Of a DNA stretch of 64,000 nt, positions 1-6,632 are shown in pieces (positions within the stretch are counted from its first letter, which is position 1; each line of letters begins with the position of its first letter). Under the pieces are notes generated by a model that saw only the letters and a program-made list of their open reading frames with translations, was not told the origin of the DNA and made no database searches. The translations under genes were made by a program, and so were the position numbers. The stretch spans positions 186,001-250,000 of the forward strand of contig NZ_JARVKY010000002.1 of the NCBI RefSeq assembly GCF_029813785.1, given 5' to 3'. This DNA is from Streptomyces sp. DH41. GTDB taxonomy: Bacteria > Actinomycetota > Actinomycetes > Streptomycetales > Streptomycetaceae.

Positions 1-1
1 G

Positions 2-334
2 CTGATCGACCCGGAGATCCAGAAGTACTTCCGGGACGTCGCCGACCACGTGGCGCGGGTGCAGGAGCAGGTCGTCGGCTTCGACGAGCTGCTGAACTCC
101 ATCCTCCAGGCCAACCTCGCGCAGGCCTCCGTCGCGCAGAACGAGGACATGCGCAAGATCACCTCATGGGCGGCGATCATCGCCGTACCGACGATGGTGT
201 GCGGGGTGTACGGCATGAACTTCGACTACATGCCCGAGACGCACTGGAAGTTCGGCTACCCGCTGGTCCTGTCGATCACGGTCGGCCTCTGTCTGGGCAT
301 CCACCGCACGCTCAAGCGCAACGGCTGGCTCTGA
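2..334 (+). CDS. corA: CorA-type Mg2+/Co2+ channel, C-terminal part (truncated by window start)
   Basis: The reading frame is open from base 2 to a TGA at 332-334, so only about 110 C-terminal residues are present. Seen: a helical stretch (EQVVGFDELLNSILQ), a first membrane segment ending in the YGMN motif, a short acidic loop (FDYMPETHW), then a second membrane segment and a short basic tail ending RNGW. The GMN motif and the two-helix C-terminus define the CorA pore, which conducts Mg2+ (also Co2+ or Ni2+) as a pentamer in the cytoplasmic membrane. The start lies outside the window. The downstream MgtE-N/CBS and DUF1003 genes make a Mg2+-related neighbourhood. Confidence 0.93.
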   Translation: MIDPEIQKYFRDVADHVARVQEQVVGFDELLNSILQANLAQASVAQNEDMRKITSWAAIIAVPTMVCGVYGMNFDYMPETHWKFGYPLVLSITVGLCLGIHRTLKRNGWL

Positions 335-367
335 CCGGCATCCGGCCGGCATCGCTAGGCTGGCCGC

Positions 368-883
368 ATGACAAGCGAGCTGCTCGACCAGGCCCTCGTC
401 GAGGAGGCCACGAAGAAGTCCGGCCTCATCTGGGTCCGGGGGCCGGGGCTGCCCGCCCGTGCGCTGTGGCACGTCTGGCACGAGGGCGCGGCCTGTGTCA
501 TCGGCGACGGTCCCGGCGAGCAGCCGCTGCCGGGGCTGGCCGACGGGGCCGCGGCCGAGGTGACGGTGCGCAGCAAGGACAAGGGGGGCCGGCTGGTCTC
601 CTGGACCGCCCGGGTGGTGGAGCTGCCGTCCGGCTCGGAGGCCTGGCAGGCCGCGGTCGCCGATCTCAAGGGCAAGCGCCTGAACGCCCCGGACGGCGAG
701 GCGATGACGGACCGCTGGGCCCGTGAGTGCCGGGTGCTGCGCCTGGAGCCGACGGGGGCGACGGCGCCGCTGCCCGACGGTTCGCTGGCCGAGGCACCGC
801 TGCCGAGCCCGGCGACGACGCGCGAACCGGCCCCGGCGGGGCTGCCGCGCCTGCTGCTGAAGCGCCGGAAGAGGCGCCGGTAG
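368..883 (+). CDS. Conserved actinobacterial hypothetical protein
   Basis: 171 residues from an ATG about 34 bases after corA, same strand. The N-terminal two thirds looks like a compact mixed fold with aromatic strands (SGLIWVRGPG, ALWHVWHEGAACVIGDGPGEQ), resembling the split-barrel flavin-binding proteins common in Streptomyces, but no cofactor motif can be assigned by eye. The last 40 residues are low-complexity Pro/Ala followed by a very basic end (LLLKRRKRRR). Codon use is typical of the host. No signal peptide or membrane segment. It ends 7 bases before the stop of the convergent lipoprotein gene. Function unknown. Confidence 0.75.
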   Translation: MTSELLDQALVEEATKKSGLIWVRGPGLPARALWHVWHEGAACVIGDGPGEQPLPGLADGAAAEVTVRSKDKGGRLVSWTARVVELPSGSEAWQAAVADLKGKRLNAPDGEAMTDRWARECRVLRLEPTGATAPLPDGSLAEAPLPSPATTREPAPAGLPRLLLKRRKRRR

Positions 884-889
884 CGCCTT

Positions 890-1627
890 CTAGGACGTCG
901 GCAGCTGCTTGCCGTAGTCCAGGGTGTCGTCCTTCGCCGGCTCCCTGAGCGCGAAGTCCTTGTTCCAGTCCGAGAAGCTGAGCGTGCCCCCGCTGCCCGC
1001 CCGCACCAGTCGCAGCGGGTACGGCGTGCCCTCCAGGGAGACGTCCAGCGAGCCGCCGGAGCCCTCCCCGCCGGTGATCCGGACGGTGCGCACGCCCGCC
1101 TGCTCGTGGCGGCCGTCCGTCTCCACCTCGCCGTGCAGGCTCAGCACGCCGCCGAGGAGGTCGTCCTTGTCCGTGAAGCCGCTGAACTTCTTGTACACGG
1201 GGTCGCTCTGCGGCACCTTGACGTACTTGCCGGCCAGCTTCTCGGCAGCCGCCGCGTCACCGCCGTCGTGGCTCCAGAACCCGGCGTCGGCCTTGAGGAA
1301 GAGATGCTCGCCGACGCGCAGCAGCCCGAACGTCGTCCCCTCGGCGGCGACCGAACCGGTGCCTCCGTCGGGCTTCAGCCGCATGTCGAGGGTGTAGGTG
1401 CTCCCGCCGGCGGCCACGGTCCCGTGCAGCCGTACCGCCCGGGCGGACTCGGCGACCGCGCGGGTCTTGGCGTGGATCTTGTCGGCCGGGAGCTTCCCGA
1501 CGCCGTTGGTGCCCGCGTCGGGGTCCTCACCACTGCATCCCGTCAGCCCCGCTCCCGTCACCGCCAAGGCGCACACCGCGCCCATCAGAGCGGCCCTGCG
1601 GATTCGGCGCCGGGGAGTCACAGACAC
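890..1627 (-). CDS. Putative lipoprotein (LppX/LprAFG-like)
   Basis: Secreted lipoprotein of about 245 residues. I chose the GTG at 1627 because an AAAGG lies about 11 bases upstream; a second in-frame GTG two codons later (1621) is the alternative. The much longer upstream frame has no ribosome site. The signal peptide is RRRIRR, a hydrophobic core, then the lipobox LTGC. The mature part is a beta-rich domain (STYTLDMRLK, GLLRVGEHLFLKADAGFW, LDVSLEGTPYPLRL) resembling the LppX/LprG lipid-binding fold of actinobacteria. It may bind or transfer envelope lipids, but that is by fold resemblance only. Transcribed divergently from the MgtE-N/CBS gene. Confidence 0.78.
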   Translation of the reverse strand: MSVTPRRRIRRAALMGAVCALAVTGAGLTGCSGEDPDAGTNGVGKLPADKIHAKTRAVAESARAVRLHGTVAAGGSTYTLDMRLKPDGGTGSVAAEGTTFGLLRVGEHLFLKADAGFWSHDGGDAAAAEKLAGKYVKVPQSDPVYKKFSGFTDKDDLLGGVLSLHGEVETDGRHEQAGVRTVRITGGEGSGGSLDVSLEGTPYPLRLVRAGSGGTLSFSDWNKDFALREPAKDDTLDYGKQLPTS

Positions 1628-1911
1628 AGGTGGGACTGCCTTTCTGACAGGGACTGACAGTGGCTGCCAGGGAGTTGGCACGCAGCTGACAAGGAGCCGA
1701 CGAGGGGCCGGCGGCGGTCCAAGCGGCGTACCGCAGCGTACCGGGGCCCTGAACGGCGAACGGAGCCAGTCCGTCCGGACCGCCCACCAGGGCGGAGCTC
1801 TTCGGGACGGGCTAGCCTGAAGCCCGTCCGAGCGGGCAATTCGGAAAAGAGACACCGTACGAATCAGTTCTCACGCAGTCCGACGCACGCATACGAAAAG
1901 GAGCCGCGGCC

Positions 1912-3204
1912 ATGGCAGCGGGCGCCCCCCGGATCTTCGTCTCCCACCTCTCCGGCATCGCCGTCTTCGACCCGACCGGCGACCAGGTGGGACGGGTACG
2001 CGATCTGGTCGTCATGCTCCGCGTCGCCCGCAAGCCGCCGCGCGTACTCGGTCTCGTCGTCGAACTCACCACCCGCCGCCGTATCTTCCTGCCCATGACC
2101 CGGGTCACCGGCGTCGAGTCCGGCCAGGTCATCACCACCGGCGTGCTCAACGTCCGGCGCTTCGAGCAGCGGCCCACCGAACGCCTCGTCTTCGGCGAGC
2201 TGCTCGACCGGCGGGTCACCCTCACCGAGACCGGCGAGGAGGTCACCGTCCTGGACCTGTCGGTGCAGCAGCTGCCCGCCCGCCGGGACTGGGAGATCGA
2301 CAAGGTCTTCGTCCGCAAGGGGAAGAAGGGCGGCGCCTTCCGCCGCAACAAGGGCGAGACGCTGACCGTCGAGTGGTCCGGCGTCACCGGCTTCTCCGTG
2401 GAGGAGCAGGGGCAGGGCGCCGAGAACCTCCTCGCCACCTTCGAGCAGCTGCGCCCCGCCGACCTCGCCAACGTCCTGCACCATCTGTCCGCCAAGCGCC
2501 GCGCCGAGGTCGCCGCCGCCCTCGACGACGACCGCCTGGCCGACGTACTGGAGGAGCTGCCGGAGGACGACCAGATCGAGATCCTCGGCAAGCTCAAGGA
2601 GGAGCGCGCCGCGGACGTGCTGGAGGCCATGGACCCCGACGACGCCGCCGACCTGCTCGGCGAGCTGCCCGAGGAGGACAAGGAACGGCTGCTGAGCCTG
2701 ATGCAGCCCGACGACGCGGCCGACATGCGGCGCCTGATGGCGTACGAGGAGCACACGGCCGGCGGTCTGATGACGACCGAGCCGATCGTGCTGCGGCCCG
2801 ACGCGACCGTCGCGGACGCCCTGGCCCGCATCCGCAACCCCGACCTGTCCCCCGCGCACGCCGCGCAGGTCTACGTCTGCCGGCCGCCCGAGGAGACCCC
2901 GACCGGGAAGTACCTGGGCACGGTCCACTTCCAGCGCCTACTGCGCGACCCCCCGTACACGCTGGTCGGCTCGATCATCGACGACGACCTGCGACCCCTG
3001 GATCCGGACGCCGCGCTGCCCGTGGTCGCCGGGTTCTTCGCCACGTACGACATGGTCGCGGCGCCGGTCGTCGACGATTCCGGATCACTGCTGGGTGCCA
3101 TCACCGTGGACGACGTACTGGATCACATGCTGCCCGACGACTGGCGGGAGACCGAGTACCACCTCGAGGAGACGGCGGAGGAGGTGAGCGCCGATGGTGC
3201 CTGA
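1912..3204 (+). CDS. MgtE N-domain plus CBS-domain protein, no transport segment
   Basis: 430 residues; start ATG 1912 with AAAGGAG 8 bases upstream. The N-terminus (1-170) is a PRC-barrel-like beta domain with a repeated pattern (RIFVSHLSGIAVFD, GDQVGRVRDLVV). Next is an acidic helical MgtE N-domain (FEQLRPADLANVLHHL, LEELPEDDQIEILGKL, MDPDDAADLLGELPEED). Then come two CBS repeats (TTEPIVLRPDATVADALARI and the C-terminal half). MgtE channels carry these cytosolic sensor domains before five membrane helices. Here the helices are absent, so this is a soluble Mg2+- or nucleotide-sensing regulator. Its stop overlaps the next start by 11 bases, so it is probably translationally coupled to the DUF1003 protein. 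Confidence 0.88.
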   Translation: MAAGAPRIFVSHLSGIAVFDPTGDQVGRVRDLVVMLRVARKPPRVLGLVVELTTRRRIFLPMTRVTGVESGQVITTGVLNVRRFEQRPTERLVFGELLDRRVTLTETGEEVTVLDLSVQQLPARRDWEIDKVFVRKGKKGGAFRRNKGETLTVEWSGVTGFSVEEQGQGAENLLATFEQLRPADLANVLHHLSAKRRAEVAAALDDDRLADVLEELPEDDQIEILGKLKEERAADVLEAMDPDDAADLLGELPEEDKERLLSLMQPDDAADMRRLMAYEEHTAGGLMTTEPIVLRPDATVADALARIRNPDLSPAHAAQVYVCRPPEETPTGKYLGTVHFQRLLRDPPYTLVGSIIDDDLRPLDPDAALPVVAGFFATYDMVAAPVVDDSGSLLGAITVDDVLDHMLPDDWRETEYHLEETAEEVSADGA

Positions 3205-3793
3205 GCGCGAGACGACGACCCGTGAGCGGGCCGCCTCGGGAGCCACGGCGGCCTCCCGTGCCCGGGCCCGCCTGGACCAGCCGCGCCCGCCGCGGCGCCG
3301 GTTCCTGCCCGAGTGGGACCCGGAGTCCTTCGGCCGGCTGTCGGAGCGCGTCGCCCGCTTCCTGGGCACCGGACGGTTCATCGTCTGGATGACCGTCGTC
3401 ATCATCCTCTGGGTGGTGTGGAACGTGTCCGCGCCGAGCAGCCTGCGCTTCGACGAGTACCCGTTCATCTTCCTGACGCTGATGCTGTCGCTGCAGGCCT
3501 CCTACGCCGCCCCGCTGATCCTGCTCGCGCAGAACCGGCAGGACGACCGGGACCGGGTCAATCTCGAGCAGGACCGCAAGCAGAACGAGCGGTCGATCGC
3601 CGACACCGAGTACCTGACCCGGGAGATCGCCGCCCTGCGCATCGGCCTGGGCGAGGTCGCGACGCGGGACTGGATCCGCTCCGAACTGCAGGACGTGATC
3701 AAGGACCTGGAGGAGCGGCACGACGGCCACCACCCCGATCGCGGGGTATTCCCGGCAGACCGGTCCGGAGGGCGTGACGTACACGACCGCTGA
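3194..3793 (+). CDS. DUF1003 family membrane protein
   Basis: 199 residues. ATG 3194 lies inside the end of the previous gene, behind a GGAGGAGGTGAG-type site. A basic N-terminal tail is followed by two membrane helices (FIVWMTVVIILWVVWNV and the segment PFIFLTLMLSLQASYAAPLILL), the conserved AQNRQDDRDR that marks DUF1003, then a charged amphipathic helix (QDRKQNERSIADTEYLTREIAALRI, split here by its heptads). The family is widespread in actinobacteria and lacks an assigned biochemical function. Pairing with an MgtE-N/CBS protein, as in Rv1231c/Rv1232c of M. tuberculosis, suggests a two-part divalent-cation sensing or gating unit. That is inference. Confidence 0.87.
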   Translation: MVPERETTTRERAASGATAASRARARLDQPRPPRRRFLPEWDPESFGRLSERVARFLGTGRFIVWMTVVIILWVVWNVSAPSSLRFDEYPFIFLTLMLSLQASYAAPLILLAQNRQDDRDRVNLEQDRKQNERSIADTEYLTREIAALRIGLGEVATRDWIRSELQDVIKDLEERHDGHHPDRGVFPADRSGGRDVHDR

Positions 3794-3837
3794 CGGGGCT
3801 TTCCGTGTCCGGTGTGCGGCGCCGTACCATCGACCCC

Positions 3838-4971
3838 ATGGCTACGGAAGACGCGGTGCGTGAAGCACTGGCGACGGTGAACGACCCCGAGATCAACCGG
3901 CCCATCACCGAGCTGGGGATGGTCAAGTCGGTGGAGATCGGTGCGGACGGAGCGGTCGCGGTCGCCGTGTACCTGACGGTCTCCGGCTGCCCCATGCGGG
4001 ACACCATCACGCAGCGCGTGACGGACGCGGTGTCGCGGGTGGAGGGTGTCACGCGCGTCGACGTCGAGCTGGACGTGATGAGCGACGAGCAGCGCAAGGA
4101 GCTGGCGAACGCGTTGCGCGGCGGCCAGACCGAGCGCGAGGTGCCCTTCGCCAAGCCCGGCAGTCTGACCCGGGTGTACGCGGTCGCCTCCGGCAAGGGC
4201 GGCGTCGGCAAGTCCTCGGTGACGGTGAACCTGGCGGCGTCGATGGCGGCGGACGGCCTGAAGGTCGGTGTCGTCGACGCCGACATCTACGGCCACTCCG
4301 TGCCGCGCATGCTGGGCGCCGACGGGCGGCCCACCCAGGTCGAGAACATGATCATGCCGCCTTCGGCCAACGGCGTGAAGGTCATCTCCATCGGCATGTT
4401 CACCCCGGGCAACGCGCCGGTCGTCTGGCGCGGACCGATGCTGCACCGCGCGCTCCAGCAGTTCCTGGCGGACGTGTACTGGGGGGACCTGGACGTCCTG
4501 CTGCTCGACCTGCCGCCCGGCACCGGCGACATCGCGATCTCCGTCGCGCAGCTCGTCCCGAACGCCGAGATCCTGGTCGTCACGACCCCTCAGCAGGCCG
4601 CCGCCGAGGTGGCCGAGCGGGCGGGTGCGATCGCCGTCCAGACCCACCAGAAGATCGTCGGCGTGGTCGAGAACATGTCCGGCCTGCCCTGCCCGCACTG
4701 CGGTGAGATGGTCGACGTCTTCGGCACCGGGGGCGGCCAGTCGGTCGCCGACGGCCTGACCCGCACCACGGGCGCGTCGGTCCCGGTCCTCGGCTCCATC
4801 CCGATCGACGTCCGCCTGCGCGAGGGCGGCGACGAGGGCAAGCCCGTCGTCCTGTCCGACCCGGACTCCCCGGCGGGCGCGGCACTGCGCTCCATCGCGG
4901 GGAAGCTGGGCGGGCGCCAGCGGGGCCTTTCGGGGCTGTCGCTGGGGATCACGCCGAAGAACAAGTTCTGA
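3838..4971 (+). CDS. mrp: Mrp/ApbC-type iron-sulfur cluster carrier ATPase
   Basis: 377 residues starting MATEDAVREA at ATG 3838. A GTG at 3805 would add 11 residues, but neither start has a clear ribosome site and homologues begin near the ATG. Residues 4-80 form a MIP18/DUF59 domain (NDPEINRPITELGMV). The rest is a ParA-like P-loop ATPase with deviant Walker A GKGGVGKSS near 119-127, DADIYG and LPPGTGD switch motifs, and a CPHC pair near 285-288. Mrp/ApbC proteins dimerise, bind a bridging 4Fe-4S cluster through that CxxC and pass it to apo-proteins in the cytosol. A perfect 20-bp duplication and a hairpin terminator follow. Confidence 0.95.
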   Translation: MATEDAVREALATVNDPEINRPITELGMVKSVEIGADGAVAVAVYLTVSGCPMRDTITQRVTDAVSRVEGVTRVDVELDVMSDEQRKELANALRGGQTEREVPFAKPGSLTRVYAVASGKGGVGKSSVTVNLAASMAADGLKVGVVDADIYGHSVPRMLGADGRPTQVENMIMPPSANGVKVISIGMFTPGNAPVVWRGPMLHRALQQFLADVYWGDLDVLLLDLPPGTGDIAISVAQLVPNAEILVVTTPQQAAAEVAERAGAIAVQTHQKIVGVVENMSGLPCPHCGEMVDVFGTGGGQSVADGLTRTTGASVPVLGSIPIDVRLREGGDEGKPVVLSDPDSPAGAALRSIAGKLGGRQRGLSGLSLGITPKNKF

Positions 4972-4980
4972 CGTACTCCG

Positions 4981-5020
4981 GCCTTGCCCGTACGGGACTG
5001 GCCTTGCCCGTACGGGACTG
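4981..5020. repeat. Exact tandem duplication of a 20-bp unit
   Basis: Bases 4981-5000 and 5001-5020 are identical (GCCTTGCCCGTACGGGACTG). Each copy contains the 10-bp palindrome CCCGTACGGG. It lies just after the mrp stop and just before its terminator hairpin, probably a replication-slippage duplication in a 3' UTR. Confidence 0.95.
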
Positions 5021-5048
5021 GGGGCGCTGTCCGCCGGGACGGCGCCCC
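5021..5048 (+). terminator. Stem-loop terminator after mrp
   Basis: GGGGCGCTGTCC, loop GCCG, GGACGGCGCCCC: 12-bp stem with one G-T wobble and a 4-base loop. There is no U tract, as usual for Streptomyces terminators. It separates mrp from the convergent gene at 5093-5764 and may act both ways. Confidence 0.75.
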
Positions 5049-5092
5049 TCGTCGTACACCTGCGGGCAGTCGTACGCGTGCCTGCCTGCCTG

Positions 5093-5764
5093 TCAGGCGT
5101 ACGCGGCGATGTCCTTGACCACGGAGAAGGCCAGCCCGTAGGCGCTCAGACCCCTGCCGTAGGCCCCCAGGTGGACGCCCTGCTCGGTGGAACCGGCGAG
5201 CACCCAGCCGAACTCGGACTCCCGGTAGTGGAAGGGCGTCGCCACCCCGTCCACGGGCAGGGACAGCGTGGTCCAGTCCTCGCCGTCGAGGTCGTCCGCG
5301 AGGACCCACGCGGTCTCCGTCTGCTGCTCCAGCCAGTCGTCGCGCAGCGAGTGGTCCATCTGGCCGGGCCAGGTGAAGGACAGCAGCCCCACACCGGCCA
5401 GCCAGGCGGCCGAGGAGACCGAGGTGGCCTCCAGCAGACCCGTGCCGTCGGCGCTGCGCCGGTCGGGGTTGGCCGCGACGGTCACGACGACCGCGAACTT
5501 CTCCTTGGCGTCCTGCTCGTCGCCCGCCACGTGCTCGTTGCGCACGGACGGTTCGTCACCGTGCCCGATCGAGCCGTGCTCCACGGCCCCGTCGGCCGCC
5601 GTACCGACCTGCATCAGCCAGCGCCGCCCCGTGAAGGCCTCGTCGAGGCCGTACCAAGGGAAGGGCGCGCTCAGGTAGCCGTCGACCACGCGCCGGGCGG
5701 AGGGGACCTGTTGTCCGTCCTCCGCGGCCGGCGCCTGCGCGACCGCGCCACTTGTCGTCTCCAT
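5093..5764 (-). CDS. Conserved Streptomyces hypothetical protein
   Basis: 223 residues; start METTSGAVAQ at 5764 chosen because GAGGAGG lies about 11 bases upstream. The longer frame to 5839 has no ribosome site. No signal peptide or membrane helix is obvious. Visible features: YLSAPFPWYGLDEAFTGRRWL, an aromatic strand-rich middle (LLSFTWPGQMDHSLRDDWL) and a glycine-rich C-terminal strand pair (GVHLGAYGRGLSAYGLAF). Codon use is host-like. It converges on mrp and sits upstream of tatB on the same strand with about 270 bases between. Function unknown. Confidence 0.75.
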   Translation of the reverse strand: METTSGAVAQAPAAEDGQQVPSARRVVDGYLSAPFPWYGLDEAFTGRRWLMQVGTAADGAVEHGSIGHGDEPSVRNEHVAGDEQDAKEKFAVVVTVAANPDRRSADGTGLLEATSVSSAAWLAGVGLLSFTWPGQMDHSLRDDWLEQQTETAWVLADDLDGEDWTTLSLPVDGVATPFHYRESEFGWVLAGSTEQGVHLGAYGRGLSAYGLAFSVVKDIAAYA

Positions 5765-5952
5765 GTACCCGGACGCCTCCTCGCTCTCGTCGGAACGGAA
5801 CGGCCCGCCCCCCTTCGGGCGCACTCGTCCGGTCCGCACAACAACTCGGGCAGCATAGCCACACCACAGGCGGCAGCCGGGAAACCGCCGGGCGCGTGGG
5901 TCGCGCGGGCGTCGCCTTCGGGCCCTGTACGCCCCGTCCGGAGTGTGAGACG

Positions 5953-5964
5953 CGTCACGTGACG
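5953..5964. promoter_or_regulatory. 12-bp perfect palindrome, possible operator
   Basis: CGTCACGTGACG, centred on CACGTG, lies in the 270-base gap between the start of the 5093-5764 gene and the end of tatB, about 190 bases upstream of that start. It could be an operator for the hypothetical gene. No cognate regulator is visible. Confidence 0.3.
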
Positions 5965-6034
5965 TGAGGGCGTCGGCTCTCCTGGCGTGCGGCGGCGGCG
6001 CGTGGGGCCGGGTTCAGGTGGCGTCCGCCGACGC

Positions 6035-6484
6035 TCAGGTGGCGTCCGCGTCGAACGGCGGGCGCTCGTCCAGGGCGGGAGTCTCGGGCTTCTTGGTCAT
6101 GTCGATCCGTCCGCCGGCGGAGGAACCGGAGGAGGACGAGGGATCGGACGACGACTCCGACTCTCGGCCGTGGACCGCGTCGGTGACCTCGGCCATCTCC
6201 TTCTTCAGGTCGAAGCCGTTGCGGATCTCCTTGAGCCCCAGCTCGTCGTTGTCCAACTGCTTGCGGATGAACGTCTTGGGGTTGAGGTCCTCGAACTCGA
6301 AGTCCTTGAACTCGGGGCCCAGCTCCTGCCGGATGTCCTGCTTGGCGCTGTCGGAGAACTCGCGGATCTTCCGGATGGTGCGCGTCACGTCCTGGATGAC
6401 CTTGGGGAGCTTGTCCGGACCGAAGACGAGCACGGCGAGGACGACGAGCGTCACCAGCTCTAGTGCGCCTATGTCATTGAACAC
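6035..6484 (-). CDS. tatB: Sec-independent translocase subunit TatB
   Basis: 149 residues; GTG start at 6484 with AAGGAG six bases upstream. The short N-terminus MFNDIGALELVTLVVLAVLVFGPDKLP is the TatA/B signature: one membrane helix, FGP hinge, then an amphipathic helix (KVIQDVTRTIRKIREFSD). A charged Ser-rich tail follows. TatB with TatC forms the twin-arginine receptor that binds folded precursors at the cytoplasmic membrane. Its place directly behind htrA in a sigma/anti-sigma/htrA run matches sigE-rseA-htrA-tatB of M. tuberculosis. A duplicated 15-base unit (TCAGGTGGCGTCCGC) covers the stop codon region. Confidence 0.93.
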   Translation of the reverse strand: MFNDIGALELVTLVVLAVLVFGPDKLPKVIQDVTRTIRKIREFSDSAKQDIRQELGPEFKDFEFEDLNPKTFIRKQLDNDELGLKEIRNGFDLKKEMAEVTDAVHGRESESSSDPSSSSGSSAGGRIDMTKKPETPALDERPPFDADAT

Positions 6485-6632
6485 CTGAAGCTCCTTGGGA
6501 TGTCCGGGCCGCCACCACGGTACCCGCCGATCCCGTCCGACCGGTACCGTCCCGTGAGCCCCGAGTGCGTGTATGCGGGCGCTTTCCGAATTGTTTGCCT
6601 TCCTGGCCCCTTGTCGGGCCTGCGCGGCCCGG

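Noticed and set aside
6014..6050. Duplicated TCAGGTGGCGTCCGC around the tatB stop
   Set aside because: Small slippage duplication that includes the stop codon; no consequence for the reading frame seen.
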